Source of the DNA: Gammaproteobacteria bacterium
GTDB lineage: Bacteria > Pseudomonadota > Gammaproteobacteria > Tenderiales > Tenderiaceae
Assembly: GCA_016200485.1 (NCBI GenBank)
Contig: JACQEP010000009.1
Coordinates: forward strand, 1 to 64,000
Direction of reading: 5' to 3'
DNA: 64,000 nt
The position numbers and the translations under genes are program-made. This document shows positions 1 to 7,992 of this stretch, in pieces. The notes under the pieces are model-generated. The model was not told the origin of the DNA and did not search any database. It saw only the letters and a list, made by a program, of their open reading frames with translations. Each line of letters opens with the position of its first letter. The first letter of the stretch is position 1.

Positions 1-399
<399 letters not shown>

Positions 400-504
400 T
401 ATAACACCAAAGATATTTGGTGGGTACGAAACAAACCGTACGACCTCAGTATTGCGACAATTCCCAAATTACGGCAGCCGGAGTATACCGGCGTCGAAAA
501 AGTT

Positions 505-622
505 TGCTTGGCGGCAATAGCGAGTTGGCCCCACCCGATCCCATCTCGAACTCGGAAGTGAAACGACTCAGCGCCGATGATAGTGTGGCAGATGCCATGT
601 GAAAGTAGGACACCGCCAGGCT
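505..622 (+). rRNA. 5S ribosomal RNA
   Basis: A complete 118-nt 5S rRNA. Helix I pairs TTGGCGG near the 5' end with CCGCCAGG at the 3' end, and the conserved loop sequence CCGATCCCATCTCGAACTCG (535-554) followed by GAAGTGAAACG is present. It ends the rRNA operon and is followed 12 nt later by an intrinsic terminator. Boundaries follow the E. coli model. The short open frame reading through it is not coding. Confidence 0.97.
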
Positions 623-633
623 TTAATCAGTGA

Positions 634-666
634 CCCTCAGCTCGTGTGAGCTGAGGGTTTTTTTAT
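634..666 (+). terminator. Intrinsic terminator of the rRNA operon
   Basis: A perfect 10-bp stem, CCCTCAGCTC (634-643) with GAGCTGAGGG (648-657), has a GTGT loop and is followed by a run of T. It directly follows 5S rRNA. Confidence 0.93.
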
Positions 667-994
667 TTCCCGGGTGCGGTCCTGCTTTCACGCGCCGCTC
701 TCGCACATCCCTGTACTTCGCGGCATTCGAATTTTCCTGTTCATCAAGTGGGGTGAGAACGGATTAGCAAAAGCCAATAGGTTGGCTTAACCACCCGAGG
801 CGCGGAGCAGGGGCCCCGGCAAAAGCCGGGGATGCAACCGCCGGTGGGTGGTATATCGTTCCTTTGGCGGTATCCGCTCCACCGAGGGTCGGATCCCCAC
901 TTAGGTGGGGCCCCTCCTCTGCCTCTCGGAGCGGTCCCGTTCGAACGCCCGAGCGTCTCGCGAGGGCTGGACCACCGCCAGGCTTTATTCCCAA

Positions 995-1029
995 AACCCT
1001 TGAGTGAGAGGTCGCTCAAGGGTTTTTCT
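995..1029 (+). terminator. Second intrinsic terminator after the rRNA operon
   Basis: The stem CCCTTGAG (997-1004) with CTCAAGGG (1015-1022), extended by flanking A/T pairs, is followed by TTTTTCTTTTG. It closes the structured block and suggests that transcription crosses the block either from its own promoter or by read-through. Confidence 0.88.
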
Positions 1030-1078
1030 TTTGTTTTTTTCGGCGTTGTCAAGCAAAAAATTTTAATAGTTGAGAAAG

Positions 1079-1101
1079 CGTAGGGGTTTAATTGGCCCTA
1101 C
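1079..1101. promoter_or_regulatory. Inverted repeat upstream of the 33-aa peptide
   Basis: GTAGGG (1080-1085) and CCCTAC (1096-1101) form a dyad about 110 nt before the start codon of the small membrane peptide. It could be an operator or a small RNA hairpin. No clear -10/-35 pair could be assigned nearby. Confidence 0.25.
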
Positions 1102-1208
1102 TAATTTGGTATCTTTACACCCTAACAAAGATCAAGGTTCAAGCAGCAGGGACTGGGTTCTTTGTTTGTCACAACTTTTTTGATCGTAGTTAACGAGGAG
1201 AGATGTAG

Positions 1209-1310
1209 ATGGCAACTAAGAAAGCGACTCAAGATGACGGTTTGATCGTGGTCTCCACTATTATTGCCCTGGTCGCACTGACCGTTCTGGGTTTTGGCAT
1301 GGTTGGTTAA
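1209..1310 (+). CDS. 33-residue single-helix membrane peptide, unknown function
   Basis: The frame begins ATG GCA ACT AAG AAA and ends with TAA at 1308-1310. A strong ribosome-binding site (GAGGAG, 1195-1200) sits 8 nt before ATG. The peptide has a short polar, Lys-rich N-terminus (residues 1-11: MATKKATQDDG) and then one hydrophobic helix (about residues 12-31, ending GFGMVG). It is followed 25 nt later by a perfect 11-bp hairpin, so it appears to be a monocistronic gene with its own leader of about 180 nt. I do not recognise the family. Small accessory subunits of respiratory complexes have this size and architecture, but nothing in the sequence assigns it to one. The good Shine-Dalgarno site, clean stop and terminator make a real gene likely. 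Confidence 0.7.
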   Translation: MATKKATQDDGLIVVSTIIALVALTVLGFGMVG

Positions 1311-1335
1311 TTAACTGAGCATTAGGCCGTCGATG

Positions 1336-1366
1336 AAAGGCCGGCGTACCGCCGGCCTTTCGCGTT
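1336..1366 (+). terminator. Hairpin after the 33-aa peptide
   Basis: A perfect 11-bp stem, AAAGGCCGGCG (1336-1346) with CGCCGGCCTTT (1350-1360), has a three-base loop. The T tract is short (TTT, then CGCGTTT), so it may act as a terminator or as a 3' stabilising hairpin. Confidence 0.75.
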
Positions 1367-1533
1367 TCCGGGGAGAGGTTATCAGTATCGGGGGGCGGGT
1401 ATTTTTTCAAGTCAGACCTGATGGAGTTTGTTGCGGGCTCAGGTAAAGCGCATTTCTTTTGGTGATACAATTACTTCTCGCGATATTAGTTGATATCACA
1501 TCTTTTGTAATAACCCCGAACTCAAAGAATAAT

Positions 1534-3906
1534 ATGATGAAAAAAACAACGCGCACCTATCTTGTTTTGGCGTTGCTTGTAATCACATCGCAGATCATCG
1601 GCTGCAGTGCGGGTGGTGGCAAGGTGGGTAGCCGTAAGGCGGCTTACACCGTCGGCGGCAATGTTTCTGGGTTGAGTGCAGCTGGATTGGCGGCGAACAA
1701 AGGTCTGATTTTACAGAATAATGGTGGGGATTCGCTGACGATCACGGGTAATGGCAGTTTTACTTTTGGTGGTGCGTTGCCAAATGGTCGTGACTATAAA
1801 GTGATAGTGCTCACCCCCCCGGAAGGGATGACCTGTTCGGTGAGTAACGCCGGTGGGACAGTGAATGGGGCCGATGTCACGAATGTTGATGTGAGTTGTG
1901 CAAATATTGAGACAACCTACACCATCGGCGGTACCTTGTCCGGGCTGATGTCGAGCAATAGTCTGGTGCTCCAAAATAATGGCGGCAACGATATTACGCT
2001 CAATAAGGAAGGTAGTTTTACCTTCGTGGCACAGTTAAAGACCGATGCTGCCTATAATGTTACGGTTGCGACACAACCTGTCAATCAATCCTGCGACGTA
2101 ATCAATGGCAGCGGTACTGGTACCGTGAATAAAGCGGCAGTGACTACTATATCGGTTGCCTGTGTCATTACCTCTGGTCCGCCTGAGCTGCGGCTTGATT
2201 TTGGCATCAAGCAACTTAAATTCCATTGGGCGAAACGGTTGGGCGCTACTCATTACCGGCTCTTCGAAAAATTAAATGCGGGAGCGTCACCCGTGCAGGT
2301 GGGTGGGGATATTGCTAGCACCGAGTTGAGCAAGACACTGGGTATTGAGGCAATTCACTTCTATGATTGGCCGAATATGAGCTACCTGATGAAGGCGTGT
2401 GATGCCAATGGTTGCTCTGATTATTCCAATGAAGTGACTCTGGTCGGTGCGTCGGCTAAGGCAGTGGGTTATTTCAAGGCATCCAATACCGATGCGAATG
2501 ATTATTTCGGTTGGGCAATGGCCTTAAGCGCCGACGGTCAGACGCTGGCTGTCGGGGCGTTTAATGAGGGCAGTGATGGTACTGCAATCGAGGTTCCGAA
2601 TGCGGCCAACAGCAAGCAAGCCAATAATGCAGCGCCTAAATCGGGTGCAGTATATGTTTATACCAGGGACTCGTCTTCAGGCAATTGGTCACAGCAGGCG
2701 TATATCAAGGCCTCTAATGCCGGGGCAGGTGATTTATTCGGCATCTCGGTAGCGCTGAGCGAGGATGGGAATACGCTGGCGGTGGGAGCGATTAATGAGG
2801 ATGGCAGTGCTACGACTGTTAACGGTGGAAGTAATGAGTCCGCTGTCGATGCAGGAGCGGCCTATGTCTTTAGACGTTCAGGAACAATCTGGACGCAGGA
2901 GGCGTATGTGAAGGCTTCCAATACTGGGGCAGGTGACGGCTTCGGGTATAAGTTAGCGTTGAGCGGCGATGGTAACACGCTGGCGGTGGGGGCGATTTAT
3001 GAGGATAGTAATAGCGCTGGTACACCAGCCGATAATAGCGTGCAGGATGCAGGTGCGGTGTATGTTTTTACCCGATCAGGAACAACTTGGACGCAAGAGC
3101 AGTATCTCAAGGCGTCTAATCCAGGTGCGGGTGATTTTTTCGGGTACTCGGTGGCATTGAATAATAACGATGGCAATACCCTGGTGGTGGGGGCGATTCA
3201 TGAAGATGGCGATGTTGCTTCTACGATGGCAGTCCCCAATGATACTGCCGCCAATGCGGGTGCGGTGTATGTTTTTACCCGTGCTGCAGGCGTATGGACG
3301 CAGCAAGCGTATCTAAAAGCTTCCAACACCGAAGCGGGCGATGGCTTTGGCTATTCGGTGGCATTGAGCGGGACTGGGAATACCTTGGCTGTTGGCGCTA
3401 TTTATGAGGACAGTAATAGCGTTACTATGCCGGTTGATAATAGCGCGACTGATTCCGGTGCTGTCTATGTTTTTACCTTTTCAGGAAGCTGGGCACAGCA
3501 GAAATATCTGAAGGCCTCCAACGCCGAGGCAAATGATGGCTTTGGTTCTGCCGTGGCCCTGAATGTCGAAGGCGATACCTTGGCAGTAGGTGCTTACCAC
3601 GAGTCAGGCAGTGTGGTGGGAATCAATGGTACGGAAAGCAGTAACACGGCGCCGACGGCGGGAGCGGCATATGTGTATTCGAATGTGAGTGCGGTATGGT
3701 CACAAAAGGCATATGTCAAAGCCTCGAATACGGCCGCTGGCGATAATTTTGGACACGCGGTGAGCCTGAGTAGGAATAATAATTCGAATCAATTTAAAAA
3801 TACATTGGCCGTGGGGGCTTCTGCGGAATCAAGCTCGAGTACCGGGGTTGGTAGTGCGCGATCGACAGTGAGCGCGCCTTTTGCGGGCGCAGTGTATTTG
3901 TATTGA
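1534..3906 (+). CDS. FG-GAP (integrin-like) beta-propeller lipoprotein
   Basis: A surface or periplasmic lipoprotein of about 790 residues. The start is placed at ATG 1534 (or 1537), giving a lipoprotein signal peptide MMKKTTRTYLVLALLVITSQ ending in the lipobox IIGC; an upstream in-frame start would put unrelated residues before it. Two repeated Ig-like modules (about residues 38-125 and 129-215, both with GG..SGL and LQNNGG) are followed by a fibronectin-like segment (215-303). Then come seven copies of a ~65-residue unit of the form Y.KASN..AGD.FG..VALS.DGNTLAVGA, as expected for a seven-bladed FG-GAP propeller. Such propellers often bind Ca2+ and other proteins or glycans; the ligand here is unknown. 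It is a single-gene unit with its own terminator. Confidence 0.85.
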   Translation: MMKKTTRTYLVLALLVITSQIIGCSAGGGKVGSRKAAYTVGGNVSGLSAAGLAANKGLILQNNGGDSLTITGNGSFTFGGALPNGRDYKVIVLTPPEGMTCSVSNAGGTVNGADVTNVDVSCANIETTYTIGGTLSGLMSSNSLVLQNNGGNDITLNKEGSFTFVAQLKTDAAYNVTVATQPVNQSCDVINGSGTGTVNKAAVTTISVACVITSGPPELRLDFGIKQLKFHWAKRLGATHYRLFEKLNAGASPVQVGGDIASTELSKTLGIEAIHFYDWPNMSYLMKACDANGCSDYSNEVTLVGASAKAVGYFKASNTDANDYFGWAMALSADGQTLAVGAFNEGSDGTAIEVPNAANSKQANNAAPKSGAVYVYTRDSSSGNWSQQAYIKASNAGAGDLFGISVALSEDGNTLAVGAINEDGSATTVNGGSNESAVDAGAAYVFRRSGTIWTQEAYVKASNTGAGDGFGYKLALSGDGNTLAVGAIYEDSNSAGTPADNSVQDAGAVYVFTRSGTTWTQEQYLKASNPGAGDFFGYSVALNNNDGNTLVVGAIHEDGDVASTMAVPNDTAANAGAVYVFTRAAGVWTQQAYLKASNTEAGDGFGYSVALSGTGNTLAVGAIYEDSNSVTMPVDNSATDSGAVYVFTFSGSWAQQKYLKASNAEANDGFGSAVALNVEGDTLAVGAYHESGSVVGINGTESSNTAPTAGAAYVYSNVSAVWSQKAYVKASNTAAGDNFGHAVSLSRNNNSNQFKNTLAVGASAESSSSTGVGSARSTVSAPFAGAVYLY

Positions 3907-3934
3907 TGCGCATTGTGTGTTGTCTTTCGCCAAC

Positions 3935-3968
3935 AAACCCCGAAACATGTGTCGGGGTTTTGTTTTTT
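3935..3968 (+). terminator. Intrinsic terminator after the FG-GAP lipoprotein
   Basis: The stem AAACCCCGA (3935-3943) with TCGGGGTTT (3952-3960) is followed by TGTTTTTTA. Confidence 0.88.
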
Positions 3969-4041
3969 AGGCCAAGGGAATACAGATTCCGCGGTTTGTT
4001 AAACCACTCTACAATGATTAAAAAATAGCGGGGAGATTCTC

Positions 4042-5853
4042 ATGCACTACCGTATTGCACCGGTACGACCACAGGCACATATCTTTGAAGTCAGGGTCAC
4101 GATACCTGAGCCAGATCGTGAGGGGCAAGTGTTGGCGTTGCCGGTGTGGATTCCGGGCAGTTACATGGTGCGCGAGTTTGCCAGAAATATTCTCACCATT
4201 CGTGCCGAGACGAATGGTCGGCCAGTGATGTTGACCAAATCCGATAAACAGCGCTGGCAAGCGGCGCCGTCACCGGGGCCGTTGACGGTCATATATGAGG
4301 TTTATGCCTGGGATTTGTCCGTGCGCGCGGCGACTCTGGATCTGACGCGCGGCTACTTCAATGGCACCAGTGTCTTCTTGCAGGTGGTGGGGCAGGAAGA
4401 TAAACCATGCACAGTGGAGATTGTGCCGCCACCGTTTGCGCAGCAATGGCGCGTGGCAACAACGTTGCGTCGCGATGGGGCTGAAGCCTATGGTTTTGGT
4501 CGTTATATCGCAGACAATTACGATGATCTGGTCGATCACCCGGTGGAATTGGGCGAGTTTACATTGGGCACATTTGCTGTGGCGGGTGTGCCGCATGAGG
4601 TGGTGATTACGGGTCGGCATAATGCCGATATGGCGCGCGTGTGCCGTGACCTGGAGGCGATTTGTGCAGCGCAGGTGCATATGTTTGGCGAGCTGCCGCC
4701 GATGGAGCGTTACTTGTTTTTGGTGACCGTGGTGGGCGAGGGTTACGGTGGCTTGGAGCATCGTTCATCGTGTAGTTTGCTGTGCAGCCGCGATGATTTG
4801 CCGTTGCCGGGACGTGCTGAAATGACCGAGGAATATCGGACATTTCTGGGATTGTGCAGCCACGAATATTTTCATACATGGAACGTCAAGCGCATCAAGC
4901 CGGCGGCGTTTGTGCCCTACGATTTAAGTGGTGAAAACTATACCCGCCAGTTGTGGGCCTTTGAGGGGATTACGGCCTATTACGATGATTTGATGCTGGT
5001 GCGCAGCGGCCGGATTTCTGCCAAACAATATCTGGAGACGCTGGCGCAGACGGTGACGCGTGTCTGGCGCGGCAATGGACGTTTTGTACAGTCGGTGGCG
5101 GATTCGAGTTTTGATGCCTGGATCAAGTTTTACCGTCAGGATGAAAATGCACCGAATGCGGTTGTAAGTTATTACACCAAGGGCAGTTTGATTGCTTTGG
5201 CATTGGATCTGTTGATTCGTAAACACACGAATAGTGCAAGCTCGCTGGATGATGTGATGTGCCGTTTGTGGCGAGATTTCGGTAAAAAGGGTGTCGGTGT
5301 GCCGGAGGGGTATATCGATCAACTGGCCGCCGAAATTGCAGGCGTGCGTCTGAATGATTTCTTTGCGCGCTGCCTCTATGGCACTGAAGACCCACCGCTG
5401 GAAGCGTTGCTGGAATATGTTGGCGTTGAATTTCGAATGCGGCCTGCAGAATCGAGCAGCGACAAAGGTGGTCAGGTCAGTAAAAAGACTACGCAGGGAC
5501 TGGCTACGCGGCCAGTCTTGGGGGCGCGTACCAGCGGTGAAAATGGTGGGGTAAAGTTGCAGACGGTGCTCACGGGCAGCGCAGCAGAAAAGGCAGGCTT
5601 GGCGGCGGGTGATGTGTTGATGGCGATTAATACTTTGCGGACGACGCCATCCAATCTGGATAAGTTGTTGGGCCGTTTTGAAGTTGGCCAGAAGGTGATA
5701 GCGCATGCCTTTCGGCGCGATGAGCTGATGACGTTTGATGTCGTATTGCAGGCACCGCCAGCGGATACTTGCGAGCTAGTTTGGAACGAAGATGTCGATC
5801 CGCTAACGGCAGCGCGGGGCGCGGCCTGGTTGAGGGGTAATGCTTCAAGCTGA
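4042..5853 (+). CDS. M61-family metallopeptidase with C-terminal PDZ domain
   Basis: A 603-residue predicted zinc peptidase of the M61 (glycyl aminopeptidase) family. The N-terminal beta domain starts MHYRIAPVRPQAHIFEV, and the active-site helix SHEYFHTWNVKRIKP carries the HExxH zinc motif at about residues 274-278. A PDZ domain (about 490-575) contains LTGSAAEKAGLAAGDVLMAI. No signal peptide is visible, so a cytoplasmic enzyme is likely. The start is supported by GGGGAGA seven bases upstream. Length and domain order are normal for bacterial M61 proteins. Its 3' end overlaps the convergent gluQ gene by 9 bp. Its physiological substrates are unknown. Confidence 0.92.
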   Translation: MHYRIAPVRPQAHIFEVRVTIPEPDREGQVLALPVWIPGSYMVREFARNILTIRAETNGRPVMLTKSDKQRWQAAPSPGPLTVIYEVYAWDLSVRAATLDLTRGYFNGTSVFLQVVGQEDKPCTVEIVPPPFAQQWRVATTLRRDGAEAYGFGRYIADNYDDLVDHPVELGEFTLGTFAVAGVPHEVVITGRHNADMARVCRDLEAICAAQVHMFGELPPMERYLFLVTVVGEGYGGLEHRSSCSLLCSRDDLPLPGRAEMTEEYRTFLGLCSHEYFHTWNVKRIKPAAFVPYDLSGENYTRQLWAFEGITAYYDDLMLVRSGRISAKQYLETLAQTVTRVWRGNGRFVQSVADSSFDAWIKFYRQDENAPNAVVSYYTKGSLIALALDLLIRKHTNSASSLDDVMCRLWRDFGKKGVGVPEGYIDQLAAEIAGVRLNDFFARCLYGTEDPPLEALLEYVGVEFRMRPAESSSDKGGQVSKKTTQGLATRPVLGARTSGENGGVKLQTVLTGSAAEKAGLAAGDVLMAINTLRTTPSNLDKLLGRFEVGQKVIAHAFRRDELMTFDVVLQAPPADTCELVWNEDVDPLTAARGAAWLRGNASS

Positions 5854-6762
5854 AAACTCAATGTCTGGTACGCACTGATCCTGGCGCGGCACGTTTTGTA
5901 AATTCCAGTGATGAATGGCCCACTGCCATAGTTCATCGAGCGTGGCGTCACTAAGTTCGGCAGGCGGCTGCTGACCGAGAAATTCCAAGACCTGAATAAT
6001 GAGTTGTTGCGGGCGCCAGTGATCGATGCTGGCGGCGCCGGTTTGTTTACTCAGTTTCTGGCCGAGTTGATTGACAGCAATGGGTAGATGGGCGTAGCGC
6101 GGGGTGGGCAAGCCAAGTTGTTGTTGTAAATAAATCTGACGTGGCGTGTTGTCGAGCAGGTCAGCGCCGCGCACGATCTCGGTAATACCTTGGGCGGCAT
6201 CGTCGACGACGACAGCAAGCTGATAGGCGAATAAACCGTCGGCGCGCTGGATGACGAAGTCGCCGACCGAGGACGCGAGATTCTGGGTATAGCGGCCGCG
6301 CAGTTGATCGTCGAAGCCGATGAGCTGGTCTATAGTAATGAGTCGGAGGGCAGACGGGCCGGTGGCAGTGGGTTTGACCCGGCGGCAGAGACCATCATAG
6401 ACGAGCGATTCGGCAGTTGTCGGGTGGCGGGCGGCCAGTTCTTTGCGGCTGCAGTGACAGGCATACACCAGTCCCCGATGGCGCAGATCGGCGATGGTGG
6501 CCAGATAGGCCGCGCGGCGCTGGCTTTGGTAAACGACTGCCCCGTCCCACCCCAGTCCCAGTCGTTCCAGGCTGCGTAAAATGGCATCTGAGCCGCCAGG
6601 AACCTCGCGGGGCGGGTCAATATCTTCGATCCGCAGCAGCCATTCTCCGCCCTTATGGCGGGCCTGGAGATGGCTCCCAATCGCAGCGACGAGGGAGCCG
6701 AAGTGCAGGGGGCCGGTGGGTGAGGGGGCAAAGCGGCCGCAGTAGGGGTGAGTGAGATTCAT
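5845..6762 (-). CDS. gluQ: Glutamyl-Q tRNA(Asp) synthetase (GluQ-RS)
   Basis: A 305-residue truncated paralog of glutamyl-tRNA synthetase that activates glutamate and attaches it to queuosine at the wobble position of tRNA-Asp. The catalytic fold is complete: FAPSPTGPLHFGSL (HIGH-like motif at about 20-23), the RIEDIDPPRE segment, zinc-binding cysteines in YACHCSRKEL and YDGLCRRV, and a KMSKS-like QKLSKQ at about 237. The anticodon-binding domain of GluRS is absent and the length is that of GluQ-RS. It is convergent with the M61 peptidase. A good Shine-Dalgarno sequence is not obvious before the ATG. Confidence 0.94.
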   Translation of the reverse strand: MNLTHPYCGRFAPSPTGPLHFGSLVAAIGSHLQARHKGGEWLLRIEDIDPPREVPGGSDAILRSLERLGLGWDGAVVYQSQRRAAYLATIADLRHRGLVYACHCSRKELAARHPTTAESLVYDGLCRRVKPTATGPSALRLITIDQLIGFDDQLRGRYTQNLASSVGDFVIQRADGLFAYQLAVVVDDAAQGITEIVRGADLLDNTPRQIYLQQQLGLPTPRYAHLPIAVNQLGQKLSKQTGAASIDHWRPQQLIIQVLEFLGQQPPAELSDATLDELWQWAIHHWNLQNVPRQDQCVPDIEFSA

Positions 6763-6924
6763 AGGTGGCCTATTTTACAATCTTCCGGGTCGATTGCCTT
6801 GGAGCGATTCCGTAAGAAGCGCGTGGTTGCGTTACCCGGGGGGAGTAGGGTAAGTTTAGTCCAAGGTCGATTTAGACTCATTCTTAATTGTTGATCGAAA
6901 AGCTACATCCAAAGGAGAATAACT

Positions 6925-7527
6925 ATGAGCGTATTGGTAGGCCGTCCGGCTCCTGATTTTACCGCTGCCGCAGTAATGCCCAATGGCAGCATCAAGGACA
7001 ATTTCAAACTGTCTGATCTGAAGGGTAAGTATGTAGTGTTGTTCTTCTATCCGCTGGATTTTACCTTTGTCTGCCCGTCTGAGATCATCGCCCATGATCA
7101 TCGCGTCGATGAGTTCAAGAGCCGTGGTGTGGAAGTGGTCGGTGTGTCCATCGATTCTCAGTTTACGCATCATGCTTGGCGCGAGACGCCGGTAGAGAAG
7201 GGTGGGATCGGCCGTGTCAAATTCCCGCTGGTGGCCGACGTGAAGCACGAAATTCAGAATGCCTATGGTATTGCGCATCCTGAGGCGGGCGTTGCGATGC
7301 GCGCCACCTTTCTGATCGACAAGAGTGGTGTTGTGCAACATCAGGTGGTGAATAATCTGCCACTGGGTCGTAATGTCGATGAAGTGGTACGCATGGTTGA
7401 TGCCCTGCAATTCAGCGAGGAACATGGCGAAGTTTGCCCGGCTGGATGGAAAAAGGGTGCCGAGGGAATGAAGCCTACTACTGAAGGTGTTGCCGCTTAT
7501 TTGGCTAAGCACAACAAAGAACTCTAA
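6925..7527 (+). CDS. Typical 2-Cys peroxiredoxin (AhpC/Prx1 type)
   Basis: A 200-residue thiol peroxidase that reduces H2O2 and organic peroxides, probably with thioredoxin as electron donor since no AhpF or thioredoxin-reductase partner lies beside it. The peroxidatic Cys50 lies in DFTFVCPSE and the resolving Cys171 in GEVCPAGW. A GGIG motif (about 93-96) resembles the GGLG of peroxide-sensitive enzymes, but the C-terminal YF motif is missing, so it is probably robust rather than sensitive to overoxidation. AAAGGAGA lies 8 nt before the ATG, and a terminator follows. It is transcribed alone. Confidence 0.96.
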   Translation: MSVLVGRPAPDFTAAAVMPNGSIKDNFKLSDLKGKYVVLFFYPLDFTFVCPSEIIAHDHRVDEFKSRGVEVVGVSIDSQFTHHAWRETPVEKGGIGRVKFPLVADVKHEIQNAYGIAHPEAGVAMRATFLIDKSGVVQHQVVNNLPLGRNVDEVVRMVDALQFSEEHGEVCPAGWKKGAEGMKPTTEGVAAYLAKHNKEL

Positions 7528-7547
7528 TCTCCACGCGTGATGAATAC

Positions 7548-7582
7548 AAAAGCCGGGTGCTTGTGGTATCCGGCTTTTTTCT
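7548..7582 (+). terminator. Intrinsic terminator after peroxiredoxin
   Basis: The stem AAAAGCCGG (7548-7556) with CCGGCTTTT (7570-7578) is followed by further T. It may also serve the convergent small gene ending at 7587. Confidence 0.85.
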
Positions 7583-7586
7583 TGCC

Positions 7587-7823
7587 TTAATTTTTTTCTT
7601 CTATCAGGGAGTCGCCATTGGGCAATAATGATTCCGGTGTTGGTCGGCCGTGATGTTTTAGCACGCGCCGTACACAATCGGTTTTCTTAGGGCCATTGCA
7701 ATAATGGTTGATCCAGATTTTCTTGGTGTTGGTTTTGTAATTACGCCAGATTCCTTTGCCGCATTGTTTGAAGTTGGGACACAACGTGTGTTGAGGTGGC
7801 TGCACAGTCTTTGGGTCGTCCAT
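7587..7823 (-). CDS. Small Cys-rich conserved protein (78 aa), unknown function
   Basis: Four cysteines are spaced as CPNFKQC (15, 21) and HYCNGPKKTDC (42, 50), followed by a basic stretch and the C-terminal tail SLLPNG. This arrangement (two Cys pairs, WI.HYC.G....C.R, then LLPNG) resembles short proteins and domains seen in many bacteria, also at the end of some sensory proteins. The cysteines could bind a metal or Fe-S cluster, but nothing here shows which. A possible ribosome-binding site, AAGGGA, lies rather far (about 14 nt) upstream. It is divergent from birA. Confidence 0.7.
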   Translation of the reverse strand: MDDPKTVQPPQHTLCPNFKQCGKGIWRNYKTNTKKIWINHYCNGPKKTDCVRRVLKHHGRPTPESLLPNGDSLIEEKN

Positions 7824-7926
7824 GGTTATTAATTAATCCCTTTTGTATGATTCTGGCGGGCGCTCTGTAATCAGCACCCTTTGATAATAACGTGCCCTGT
7901 TGCAGAATCTTTAATTAATTCATTGA

Positions 7927-7968
7927 TTGACAAGTATTTTTGACTGATTTGATATACTATTTTGTCAA
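7927..7968. promoter_or_regulatory. Dyad TTGACAA / TTGTCAA upstream of birA
   Basis: TTGACAA (7927-7933) and TTGTCAA (7962-7968) form an inverted repeat around an AT-rich promoter-like core that includes TATACT (7953-7958). The repeat ends 24 nt before birA. BirA operators are long dyads with outer TTG..CAA-like ends, so autoregulation is possible. This is inference from position and shape only. Confidence 0.3.
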
Positions 7969-7992
7969 TAAGTTTGTGGTGATGATTGCACG

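Larger units (their letters stand above)
667..1208 (+). other. Non-coding stretch with a structured GC-rich block (about 771-983)
   Basis: No gene fits here. The block holds nested perfect helices: AAGCCAA/TTGGCTT (771-777/782-788), ACCACCC/GGGTGGT (790-796/846-852) enclosing CCCCGGC-AAAA-GCCGGGG (814-831), then a second module closed by TGGCGGT/ACCGCCA (865-871/974-980). That module contains CCGCTCC/GGAGCGG (874-880/928-934), CCCCAC-TTAG-GTGGGG (895-910) and GCCC-GA-GCG-TCT-CGC-GA-GGGC (947-967), the last with a symmetric tandem GA/GA internal loop. Bases 974-988 repeat the last bases of the 5S gene and the start of its trailer (CACCGCCAGGCTTTA). It may be a structured RNA, a decayed second 5S gene or a repeat element. 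Positions 690-720 recall part of the inverted-repeat element at 42.7 kb. Confidence 0.5.

Noticed and set aside
417-602. Short open frame across the 23S-5S spacer and 5S gene
   Set aside because: It reads through 5S rRNA; the rRNA identity is certain and no ribosome-binding site is present.
744-1083. Three overlapping open frames on both strands in the GC-rich block
   Set aside because: They follow from high GC and low stop density in a strongly self-complementary region; none has a good ribosome-binding site or protein-like composition.
2464-3903. Tandem DNA repeats of about 200 bp as a possible minisatellite or CRISPR-like array
   Set aside because: The repeat is in frame and encodes FG-GAP blades; there are no short identical repeats with unique spacers.
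4270-5951. Long minus-strand open frames under the M61 peptidase
   Set aside because: They are shadows of a well-supported gene with the conserved HExxH motif; the antisense frames have no recognisable features.
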